Part shown: positions 1-6,181 of the stretch, in pieces
How the letters are laid out: each line of letters starts with the position of its first letter
Numbering within the stretch: the first letter of the stretch is position 1
From: Elusimicrobiota bacterium
GTDB lineage: Bacteria; Elusimicrobiota; Elusimicrobia; Elusimicrobiales; UBA9959
Direction of reading: 5' to 3'
NCBI GenBank assembly: GCA_003500765.1
Contig: DNQL01000038.1
Location: forward strand, 1 to 11,114
DNA length: 11,114 nt
Position numbers and translations under genes: made by a program
The notes under the pieces: model-generated
The model's input: the letters and a program-made list of their open reading frames with translations, nothing else
Told to the model about the DNA's origin: nothing
Databases searched by the model: none

Positions 1-202
1 CTAAAAATCGGTCCAGTTTTTCCCGGCCACCGCAGACAACCTAATAATTGGTGGGGAGTTGATTCGTGTTTATTCCTGGCGCTTCCCGGCCAAGGTTCTT
101 CTCTTGTTGCTATTTGAGTGGGCTTTTGTGTTTAAAAAACTGCCATTTAATCTAACTGCGGCAACCCGCGGCAATTTGCTCTGAGACTGATACGATATGG
201 GA

Positions 203-1675
203 TCATGTCCATATATTACTATCCCTTCGAGAGATAACGGCTGATCCTCCGGCACCGGTTGTTCGGATCCCGGCAAATTCCTTTATTTTGCGCGTGATGG
301 TTTCGACCAGGAGGTGCGGGGGAAGTGAGGCAAGCTTCATGATTTTTTCGATTATCCTTTTTATTGATAGTCGGCCGTTAACCCTATAAGGGCTTGTGAA
401 AAAAAGGTACTTTTCCCGTAATTCAATTAATTCTTGGTCGCTCATGTTCTTGGTAAGGTTAACTAAAAGATGGCTGGTGTTGCCTTGTTTAGCCAGTCTT
501 TTTATATATTCGAGCTCATCTTTTATGAGGCCCTTTTCCCGTGCATATCTGTAGAGCTCCGTCCCCGGGAATGGCGTCATAAAATGCGGCTCATACCTCA
601 GATAATGACGCTTGCAGAATTCTGAGCTTTCCTTTATTTCTTTTTCCGTTTCATTTATGTATCCGATCATGAAAGAGCTGCTTCCACAGTCGAGCCCATG
701 TTTATCGCACCAGGATATCGCCTGTTTTATCTGGTCGACGGTGACCCGCTTGTTGATAGAGTCCAGGATCCCCTGATCCACTGATTCGAGCCCGAAGCCT
801 ATCTGGGCGCAGCCGGCTTCCTTGAGCGCCATTATCATTTCTTCATCGACCAGGTTGACTCTGGCCGATATCGTCCACGGGACTTTTTTTAAAGAGGATC
901 CCATTTTCAAAAAGCAGAACTCCATCATCCGTTTTTTGTTGATGGTCGAGAGGTCGTCGAAAAAATAGAATACATCCATCCCATAGCGACCTTGGAAGGC
1001 CAACAGTTCTTTGATTATGGAAGACGGGGTCCGGTAGCGTATCTTGTACCCCATGAAGGTTTTGCAACAATATGTGCAGGTGAAGGGGCATCCTCTGACC
1101 GTAGAAATGACGCAATATCTGGCTTTGACGTTTTTGAAATATCGTTCTAGCGGCATCAAGTCCCAGGCGGGAAAAGGGAGGGTGTCTATTTCTTCTATAG
1201 GAGGTCTTTCTCCGGTATTGATCAATTCTCCGGATGGAGTTTTGAACATGAGGCCGGGAATCGTGCTTAGTGGTTTCCCTTCCTGCATCGCTTTTATCAG
1301 TTCCAACGTAGTTGTTTCTCCTTCTCCGAGTACCACGACGGATATTTCACTGTTGCGTAGCAGTATTTCCGGGATTGAGTACGCAACGGTGTTCCCGGCA
1401 AATATTAACGCGTTCGGGTGTGCTTTGCGTATATAAGCAGCAGTGTCAACCACATTGTTGAACGCAGTTACTATTCCCCCTATTCCAAAAGCATCGGCTT
1501 TGACTGACGCTATTCTATCCTGGAAAGCTTGGCGCGTGAGCCCTTCGCCGAGTATGTCGATCAATTCCACTTTAAATCCGGCGTCCCTTAGAATTGCTGC
1601 CACGTAGCCTATGCCTATAGGGAACCAGCAGGCATTATCCATTTCAAGTGCTGGATTTATTAAGACAATTTTCAT
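203..1675 (-). CDS. B12-binding-domain radical SAM protein (first of two)
   Basis: A 490-residue protein with the two-part layout of BchE-like radical SAM enzymes. Residues 1-150 form a Rossmann-like cobalamin-binding-type domain (MKIVLINPAL start, GEGE near 118-121); the classical DxHxxG base-off motif is absent, as is common in this class. The radical SAM core follows, with its [4Fe-4S]/SAM motif CxxxCxxC at C196, C200 and C203 (GCPFTCTYC). The linker PAWDLMPLERY (about 170-180) closely resembles that of the second radical SAM protein in this window. I start at the ATG at 1673-1675, which opens directly on the first beta strand. The frame stays open to 1798, but those 41 extra codons look non-domain, cover a good promoter and touch the start of the divergent gene. 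The reaction is unknown; a sugar or lipid modification is plausible from context only. It is visibly less GC-rich than the main operon, suggesting separate acquisition. Confidence 0.85.
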   Translation of the reverse strand: MKIVLINPALEMDNACWFPIGIGYVAAILRDAGFKVELIDILGEGLTRQAFQDRIASVKADAFGIGGIVTAFNNVVDTAAYIRKAHPNALIFAGNTVAYSIPEILLRNSEISVVVLGEGETTTLELIKAMQEGKPLSTIPGLMFKTPSGELINTGERPPIEEIDTLPFPAWDLMPLERYFKNVKARYCVISTVRGCPFTCTYCCKTFMGYKIRYRTPSSIIKELLAFQGRYGMDVFYFFDDLSTINKKRMMEFCFLKMGSSLKKVPWTISARVNLVDEEMIMALKEAGCAQIGFGLESVDQGILDSINKRVTVDQIKQAISWCDKHGLDCGSSSFMIGYINETEKEIKESSEFCKRHYLRYEPHFMTPFPGTELYRYAREKGLIKDELEYIKRLAKQGNTSHLLVNLTKNMSDQELIELREKYLFFTSPYRVNGRLSIKRIIEKIMKLASLPPHLLVETITRKIKEFAGIRTTGAGGSAVISRRDSNIWT

Positions 1676-1718
1676 GGGTGTGGTCCGTTGTTCGTGTTTA
1701 GATAAACAGTGGCATATC

Positions 1719-1747
1719 AAAATAGCATAATAAATAAGTGGCTTCAA
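1719..1747 (-). promoter_or_regulatory. Predicted sigma70-type promoter for the leftward radical SAM gene
   Basis: Read on the minus strand, TTGAAG (1742-1747) stands 17 bp ahead of TATTTT (1719-1724). TGC directly precedes the -10, making an extended -10. Transcription would start near 1712 and leave a leader of about 37 nt before the ATG at 1675. No strong Shine-Dalgarno is visible in that leader. This is pattern matching only. Confidence 0.45.
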
Positions 1748-1777
1748 TGTTTTAGGAGGCCTGTCGGAATCATCTTT

Positions 1778-1786
1778 TGATATAAT
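1778..1786 (+). promoter_or_regulatory. Extended -10 promoter for the acetyltransferase gene, near-leaderless
   Basis: TGATATAAT is a perfect extended -10 (TGn plus TATAAT at 1781-1786). No convincing -35 lies 16-18 bp upstream, which extended -10 promoters can tolerate. The expected start point is about 1793-1797, and the gene's ATG is at 1797, so the mRNA would have almost no leader. In agreement, no Shine-Dalgarno lies at a usable distance; the AGGAGG-like run at 1754-1759 is too far upstream. Confidence 0.45.
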
Positions 1787-1796
1787 TCCTTTAGGC

Positions 1797-2402
1797 ATGA
1801 CAAAATTAGATAACTGCGGATTTTTGCTAGGCCCCTTTACACGGTTTTTATCAAAAGGTTGTAAGCCAAAATATCTTTATTTCGCCGCCAAACTGCTTTT
1901 GCACAAGGTCTTATACAGGGGGCGGTTGTCATTGTCTTCGTTTTCTGTCTCTTTAGAGCCGTTGTGCCGCCTTCATATTGACTCGAATTCGCGTGTGGAA
2001 TTCGGGGATTTCGCCTATTTAAAAAAGGGGACCGATGTGGAGGCCTACGACGGCGCCATCATAAAGATCGGCAGCAACTTTTTTGTAAATAAAAACTCCT
2101 CCATCCTCTCACGGGCCGGGATAACCATAGGGGATAACTGCGTTTTTGCGGCCGAGGTTATGATATACGATCATAACTTCAGGCGCGACCAGCCGGGTGT
2201 GCCCTTTGTAAAGCAGGGTTTTGAATCCAGGAAGATAACGATCGGCAATAATGTGTGGCTGGGGGCCAGGGTTTTCGTCGGCCCCGGGGTTACTATCGGA
2301 GATAATGTTATCGTGGGGACCGGGACGCTGGTCAAGAAGGATATCCCGCCGAATACGATGGTCTATTCGAGGAGCGAACTGGTCCTCAGGCCTCTTTCCT
2401 AG
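1797..2402 (+). CDS. Sugar O-acyltransferase, left-handed beta-helix (LbH/CatB-WbbJ type)
   Basis: A 201-residue protein whose residues about 65-190 carry the hexapeptide repeat pattern of left-handed beta-helix acyltransferases (IKIGSN, ITIGDN, ITIGNN, VTIGDN). The probable catalytic histidine is H126 in YDHNF, and W154 in the NNVWLGA motif is typical of maltose/galactoside and O-antigen acetyltransferases. The family moves an acetyl group from acetyl-CoA to a sugar hydroxyl in the cytoplasm. Residues 1-60 are a less conserved lead-in with several basic residues, resembling N-termini of WcaF/WbbJ-type enzymes. No upstream in-frame ATG exists before the stop at 1731-1733, so ATG 1797 is the best start. 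The gene is transcribed alone and its 3' end overlaps the convergent reductase gene by 17 bp. The acceptor sugar cannot be told from sequence. Confidence 0.85.
   Translation: MTKLDNCGFLLGPFTRFLSKGCKPKYLYFAAKLLLHKVLYRGRLSLSSFSVSLEPLCRLHIDSNSRVEFGDFAYLKKGTDVEAYDGAIIKIGSNFFVNKNSSILSRAGITIGDNCVFAAEVMIYDHNFRRDQPGVPFVKQGFESRKITIGNNVWLGARVFVGPGVTIGDNVIVGTGTLVKKDIPPNTMVYSRSELVLRPLS
2386..2402. other. Convergent 17-bp overlap of two coding ends
   Basis: The acetyltransferase stop (TAG, 2400-2402) lies inside the last codons of the opposing reductase gene, whose TGA reads from 2388 to 2386. No spacer remains for an intrinsic terminator between them. Either transcription reads through antisense, or termination occurs inside a coding region. 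Confidence 0.8.
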
Positions 2403-3345
2403 CCCCGGTCCCGCCGGAACTGTGTTCTTTCAAGAACCAGGCGTAGGTCCGTTCCAGCCCCTCCCGGAGAGGGGTTTTCGCTTTCCAACCCAACGAATCC
2501 ATTTTCGAAGTGTCCAAGAGTTTTCGCATCGCGCCGTCGGGCTGCGAGACGTCGAACTCCAGCCGGCCTCTGTAGCCGGTTACTTCGCAGACTGCCTCGG
2601 CCAATTCCCGTATCGATACGTCTGCGCCGGCGCCTATGTTCGTGAGATCCGTGTAACCGTCCTTCTCGAGGAGGAACAACGCTGCTCCGGCGAGGTCGTC
2701 CGCATAGAGGAACTCCCTGCGAGGCTTACCGCTGCCCCATATCTTCAGCGCCGGGGTCCCGGCGATCCTGGCCTCGTGTGCCCGTTTCAGAAGGGCGGGC
2801 AGCACGTGGGACTGGTCGGGGTTGAAATTGTCGCCAGGGCCGTAGAGGGTGGCGGGAATTATGGGGAGGAACTGGGTGCCGTGCTGCCGGTTGTAGGCCT
2901 GGCACATTACCGTGCCGGCCAGTTTCGCGGTGCTGTAGGGAAGGCTCGTGGGCTCCATCGGTCCGGTCATCAGCATTTCCTCCCGCATCGGCTGGTCGCA
3001 GACCTTGGGATACATGCAGGAGCTGCCGAAGAAGATAAGCCGCTTCACGCCGTGACGCCGCGAGGATTCGATCACGTTCGCGGTGATGTAAAGGTTGGCG
3101 CGGATGAAATCCGCCGGGAAGGAACTGTTGTGCTTGATACCTCCCACCTTCGCCGCAGCCAGGACCACGTAATCCGGACGCTCAGCCGCGAAAAAACGGT
3201 CCACGGCCGCCTGGTCTTCCAGATTCAGTTCTGGGCGGGTGCGCAGCAGGAGGTTGTCGTAGCCGGCCGCACTGAAAGTCCTGACCAGGGAGTCGCCGGC
3301 CAGGCCCTTGTGTCCGGCGATAAATACCTTGTCGTTCTTGTCCAT
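2386..3345 (-). CDS. fcl: GDP-L-fucose synthase-type epimerase/reductase (Fcl/WcaG; possibly GDP-L-colitose synthase)
   Basis: A 319-residue extended SDR, the usual length for GDP-4-keto-6-deoxy-D-mannose 3,5-epimerase/4-reductase. The NADPH site is GHKGLAG (11-17). Catalytic residues of E. coli Fcl are all present, shifted by one: S108 in FGSSC, C110, Y137 and K141 (YxxxK), and H180 in DQSHV. C110 and H180 are the acid/base pair for epimerisation, so an epimerase plus reductase role is expected, not simple reduction. LRTRPELNL and AAAKVGGI are also family hallmarks. The product would be GDP-L-fucose, or GDP-L-colitose if the substrate is 3-deoxy, as the dehydratase-like PLP enzyme at 9325-10536 might allow. 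No gmd (GDP-mannose 4,6-dehydratase) is in the window. The gene is transcribed away from the main operon through a shared intergenic region. Confidence 0.9.
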   Translation of the reverse strand: MDKNDKVFIAGHKGLAGDSLVRTFSAAGYDNLLLRTRPELNLEDQAAVDRFFAAERPDYVVLAAAKVGGIKHNSSFPADFIRANLYITANVIESSRRHGVKRLIFFGSSCMYPKVCDQPMREEMLMTGPMEPTSLPYSTAKLAGTVMCQAYNRQHGTQFLPIIPATLYGPGDNFNPDQSHVLPALLKRAHEARIAGTPALKIWGSGKPRREFLYADDLAGAALFLLEKDGYTDLTNIGAGADVSIRELAEAVCEVTGYRGRLEFDVSQPDGAMRKLLDTSKMDSLGWKAKTPLREGLERTYAWFLKEHSSGGTGARKEA

Positions 3346-3365
3346 GATTAGGGGGTCCAGTCCGG

Positions 3366-3406
3366 TTTGGTAAGAGTGCCAAGTAAATTATACAATTATT
3401 TATATT
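3366..3406. promoter_or_regulatory. AT-rich divergent promoter region between the reductase gene and the main operon
   Basis: The 100-bp gap 3346-3445 holds an AT-rich core at about 3381-3407 in otherwise GC-rich DNA. Rightward, TTGGTA (3367-3372) stands 16 bp before TATACA (3389-3394), and TATATT (3401-3406) is an alternative -10. Leftward, a perfect TATAAT (minus strand, 3387-3392) overlaps the rightward -10, but I see no good -35 for it. The operon start at 3446 has a clear Shine-Dalgarno, GAGGGGAG at 3435-3442. The two -10 elements share bases, so the two directions could compete. Prediction only. Confidence 0.4.
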
Positions 3407-3445
3407 ACCGGCTGGCGCCCGAACTCCGGCCGCCGAGGGGAGACA

Positions 3446-4399
3446 ATGGTAAAACAGTCCGCTAAAGGCAAGGTTTTTATCACAGGCGGGGCGGGTTATA
3501 TCGGCTCGGTCATGGCACCACAGCTGCTGCGTGCCGGCTGGAAAGTTACAGTGCTCGACAACCTGATGTTCGGCCAGACCTCCCTGCTGGACTGCTGCCA
3601 CGAGCCCGGCTTCGAAATGCTGCGCGGCGACGCGCGCGACGAGCGGCTGGTGAAGGAGGGGATGAAAGACGCCGACTATATCATCCCGCTGGCCTGCCTG
3701 ACCGGTGCCCCGCTGTGCGACAAGAATCCCTCCGAAGCGAAGGGCGTCATCCTGGACGCCCTGGATACCATCCTGAAATTCCGCTCTGAAGAACAGCGGC
3801 TGATGTATCCGACCACCAACAGCGGTTACGGCGTGGGCGAGACGGGTAAGTTTTGCACCGAGGCAACCCCGTTGCGGCCGGTCTCGTTGTACGGCCGCCT
3901 GAAGAACGATGCTGAGGCTAAGATCCTGGGCGCCGGCAACTCCATTACCTTTCGCCTGGCCACCGCTTTCGGCGTGAGCCCGCGCATGAGGCTGGACCTG
4001 CTGGTCAACGACTTTACCTACCGCGCCGTGAACGACCGCTTCATAGTGCTGTTCGAGGCTCATTTCAAGCGCAACTTTATCCATGTGCGCGACGTAGCCA
4101 AAGCCTTCATGCACGGAATGGAGAGCTTCGACGGGATGAAGGGTACCATGTATAACCTGGGCCTGAGCGACGCGAACCTGAGTAAGATGGAACTATGCCA
4201 GGCCATCCAGAAGCAGGTGAAGGGCTTCTACGTGACCGAGGCCACCATAGGCGAGGATCCGGACAAGCGCGACTACATAGTCAGCAATGAGAAGATAGAG
4301 AGGACGGGCTACAAGCCGGACGTGTCGCTGGATAAGGGGATCACCGAGCTGCTGAAGGCCTTCCGCATCATCAAGAGGACCCAGTATTCCAATGTCTGA
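3446..4399 (+). CDS. NAD-dependent epimerase/dehydratase (extended SDR), first gene of the operon
   Basis: A 317-residue extended short-chain dehydrogenase/reductase. The Rossmann motif GGAGYIG (glycines 14, 17 and 20) opens the protein. The catalytic set is visible as T123/T124-S126 in PTTNSGYG and Y149xxxK153 (LYGRLK). The family oxidises C4 of nucleotide sugars with NAD+ and then epimerises, dehydrates or decarboxylates. This member does not look like classical GalE, RmlB or Gmd, so the precise reaction is left open. The C-terminal part (about 250-310) with RDYIVSNEKI and a GYKP segment matches the sugar-binding region of NDP-sugar 4-epimerases/4-reductases. ATG 3446 is supported by GAGGGGAG 4-10 bp upstream. 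It overlaps the transketolase N-half by 8 bp. Together with the kinase and guanylyltransferase downstream, a GDP-heptose-like substrate is a reasonable guess. Confidence 0.85.
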   Translation: MVKQSAKGKVFITGGAGYIGSVMAPQLLRAGWKVTVLDNLMFGQTSLLDCCHEPGFEMLRGDARDERLVKEGMKDADYIIPLACLTGAPLCDKNPSEAKGVILDALDTILKFRSEEQRLMYPTTNSGYGVGETGKFCTEATPLRPVSLYGRLKNDAEAKILGAGNSITFRLATAFGVSPRMRLDLLVNDFTYRAVNDRFIVLFEAHFKRNFIHVRDVAKAFMHGMESFDGMKGTMYNLGLSDANLSKMELCQAIQKQVKGFYVTEATIGEDPDKRDYIVSNEKIERTGYKPDVSLDKGITELLKAFRIIKRTQYSNV

Positions 4400-5216
4400 C
4401 ACGATTGCCGCCGCGGGTGAGCTGGAAAAAAAGGCGAAATGGGTTCGTCGCGAGACGCTGCGCCTGCACAAGCTGGCGCCCGAGACCCGAGTGGCCTCCT
4501 CGCTGTCCGACGTGGAGATCTTCGTGGCCCTTTATTACGGCGGGCTGCTGAGATTCGACCCGAAGAACCCTAAGTCCGAAACCCGCGACCGCGTGATCGT
4601 CAGCAAAGGCCACGGCGGCATCTCGCTGTACCCGATCCTGGCCGACCTGGGCTTCTTCGCCAAGGACCAGCTGGACAAGATCGGCACGCCGGAGTCCATC
4701 CTGTGCGGCATCCCGGATGCGGTACCCGGCTTCGAGACCATTAATGGTTCCCTGGGGCACGGCCTCGGCGTAGGCAGCGGCTCGGCGTTGGCGCTGTGCC
4801 GAAAGGGCTCGCCGGCCAACGTGGTGGTGGTGATGGGAGACGGCGAGCTCTTCGAGGGTTCCGTGTGGGAGGCCGCTATGTTCGCCGGCTTCCACAAGCT
4901 CGACAATCTGACGCTGATCGTGGACCGCAACAAGAAATCCATGCTGGGCCTGACGCGGGAGATTATAAACCTGGACCCGCTGGACGAGAAGTTCCGCTCT
5001 TTCGGCTGGGAGACGGTGACGGCCGACGGTCACAGCGCGGCCGGCGTACACGCCACCCTTTCAAAGCTGATCCCGGCGCGAAACGGCCGTCCTAAGATCT
5101 TTGTGGCCGAGACGGTGAAAGGAAAAGGGGTTCCCCAGCTTGAGGCGGACCCGCTCTGCCACATCCGCAACCTGACCCCTGAACAGGTGGACGGCCTGAT
5201 GGAGGACCATAAATGA
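4392..5216 (+). CDS. Transketolase, N-terminal (pyrophosphate-binding) subunit
   Basis: At 274 residues this is the length of the N-half of a split transketolase; the C-half is the next gene. The thiamine diphosphate/Mg2+ motif is GDGELFEG (149-156) ending at N180 in VDRN. SKGHG (71-75) and GSLGHGLGVG (119-128) are further transketolase signatures. Transketolase moves a two-carbon ketol unit between sugars. In the usual GHP motif before PG, this protein reads CGIPDAVPG (105-113): Ile107 stands where most family members have the donor-contacting histidine (His103 in yeast). That may mean altered donor or acceptor specificity. Location inside a nucleotide-sugar operon argues for a dedicated biosynthetic role instead of the housekeeping pentose phosphate pathway. 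The ribosome site is modest (AGAGG at 4374-4378, about 13 bp from ATG), and the 8-bp overlap suggests translational coupling. Confidence 0.9.
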   Translation: MSDTIAAAGELEKKAKWVRRETLRLHKLAPETRVASSLSDVEIFVALYYGGLLRFDPKNPKSETRDRVIVSKGHGGISLYPILADLGFFAKDQLDKIGTPESILCGIPDAVPGFETINGSLGHGLGVGSGSALALCRKGSPANVVVVMGDGELFEGSVWEAAMFAGFHKLDNLTLIVDRNKKSMLGLTREIINLDPLDEKFRSFGWETVTADGHSAAGVHATLSKLIPARNGRPKIFVAETVKGKGVPQLEADPLCHIRNLTPEQVDGLMEDHK

Positions 5217-6181
5217 GCGCTCCCCCGCCCGTCAAAAAAGCGATGCGTGACACCTTCATAGGCAAGACTCTGGAGGCGATGGCCTCCGAAAAGAACCTTT
5301 ACTTCCTCTCGGCCGACTTCGGCGCGCCGCTGCTGGACCGCATCCGCAAGGAGTATCCCTGCAACTTTATCAACGTCGGCATAGCCGAGCAGAACCTGGT
5401 GAGCGTGGCCGCCGGCCTGGCCTTCGAGGGGATGACCGTGCACGCCTACGCCATCTCTTCGTTCCTGGCGACGCGGGCCTTCGAGCAGGTGAAGATAAAT
5501 CTGTCGCTGCACTCGCACGTGCGCGAAGTGAACGTGAACCTGGTGGCCGTGGGCGCCGGCCTCAGCTACGACATCTCCGGCCCCACGCACCACGGCCTGG
5601 AGGATCTCTCGGTGGTCAATTCACTGCCCGGCATCACGCTCTTCTCTCCCAGCGACTGGGTGCTGGCCGGGAAATTCCACGCTTACGCCCTGGCTCACAA
5701 GGTGCCGAAGTACCTGCGCCTGGAGGGCAAGCCCGTGCCCGCCATTTACGACGCCCGGCCCGAAGTGAAGATTGAGGACTGCTTCTGCGAGCTGCAGAGG
5801 GGGGAGGACGTCTGCGTGGTGTCCACCGGTTTTATGACGCATGTGGCGCTGGAGGCCATGAGACTGGCCGCCGCGAAAGGCCTGAAGCCCGGCCTGGTGG
5901 ACCTGTTCCTGCTGAAGCCGCTCGACGGCGCCAGCCTGATGAGGACCCTCGGGCGTTACAAGAAAGTCGTAACGATAGAGGAGGGCTTCATAGGCGCTGG
6001 CGGCATGGACGCTATCGTCTCGGGCCTGGTCAACGCCTCCGGCCTGGGCCTGAAGATCAAGTCTCTCGGTTTTCGCAATAAGTTCGTCTTTGAACACGGC
6101 CCGCGCGAATACCTGCATTCCCTCTACGGCCTGGACGCCGGTAGCCTGGCGGCCCTGCTGGAAAAGGAGCTGGCTGCCTGA
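5213..6181 (+). CDS. Transketolase, C-terminal (pyrimidine-binding) subunit
   Basis: A 322-residue partner of the preceding gene, joined by an ATGA overlap and preceded by GGAGG at 5201-5205. It contains the pyrimidine-binding domain with the conserved glutamate E59 in NVGIAEQN, which protonates the ThDP aminopyrimidine. The HHG segment (126-128, GPTHHGLEDL) follows. The C-terminal transketolase domain runs from about 190 to 310 (VSTGFMTH, TIEEG). The two halves should form an alpha2beta2 enzyme with active sites at subunit interfaces. Related families with this domain include 1-deoxyxylulose-5-phosphate synthase and the pyruvate dehydrogenase E1 beta subunit. Pairing with an N-half bearing SKGHG and GSLGHG favours transketolase. 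The substrate is probably a sugar phosphate or keto-sugar of this polysaccharide pathway, by context only. Confidence 0.9.
   Translation: MSAPPPVKKAMRDTFIGKTLEAMASEKNLYFLSADFGAPLLDRIRKEYPCNFINVGIAEQNLVSVAAGLAFEGMTVHAYAISSFLATRAFEQVKINLSLHSHVREVNVNLVAVGAGLSYDISGPTHHGLEDLSVVNSLPGITLFSPSDWVLAGKFHAYALAHKVPKYLRLEGKPVPAIYDARPEVKIEDCFCELQRGEDVCVVSTGFMTHVALEAMRLAAAKGLKPGLVDLFLLKPLDGASLMRTLGRYKKVVTIEEGFIGAGGMDAIVSGLVNASGLGLKIKSLGFRNKFVFEHGPREYLHSLYGLDAGSLAALLEKELAA

Noticed and set aside
20..92. Direct repeat TTCCCGGCCA at 20-29 and 83-92.
   Set aside because: Only two 10-bp copies with no surrounding symmetry or mobile-element genes; likely chance.
1..117. Open plus-strand frame from the left edge to TGA 115-117 (38 codons).
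   Set aside because: Could be the end of a gene entering from the left, but the composition is uninformative and nothing is recognisable, so I do not call it.
125..176. Possible terminator for the leftward radical SAM gene: on the minus strand a short GCGG/CCGC stem (plus 158-169), then a T run (plus 132-137).
   Set aside because: The stem is only 4 bp and the T run lies about 20 nt after it, so it does not form a standard intrinsic terminator.
70..276. 68-codon minus-strand frame over the 3' end of the radical SAM gene.
   Set aside because: It overlaps the real gene in another frame, has no ribosome site and shows no recognisable family. A frameshifted C-terminus of the radical SAM gene is not supported either.
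1676..1798. N-terminal extension of the leftward radical SAM gene by 41 codons (start at 1798).
   Set aside because: The extension precedes the natural domain start at MKIVLI, contains a good promoter for the gene itself, and its start codon lies across the ATG of the divergent gene.
2251..3351. Long plus-strand open frame opposite the fcl gene.
   Set aside because: It is a shadow frame on the complementary strand of a gene with fully conserved catalytic residues, and its composition (Gly, Arg, Val rich) is typical of such shadows.
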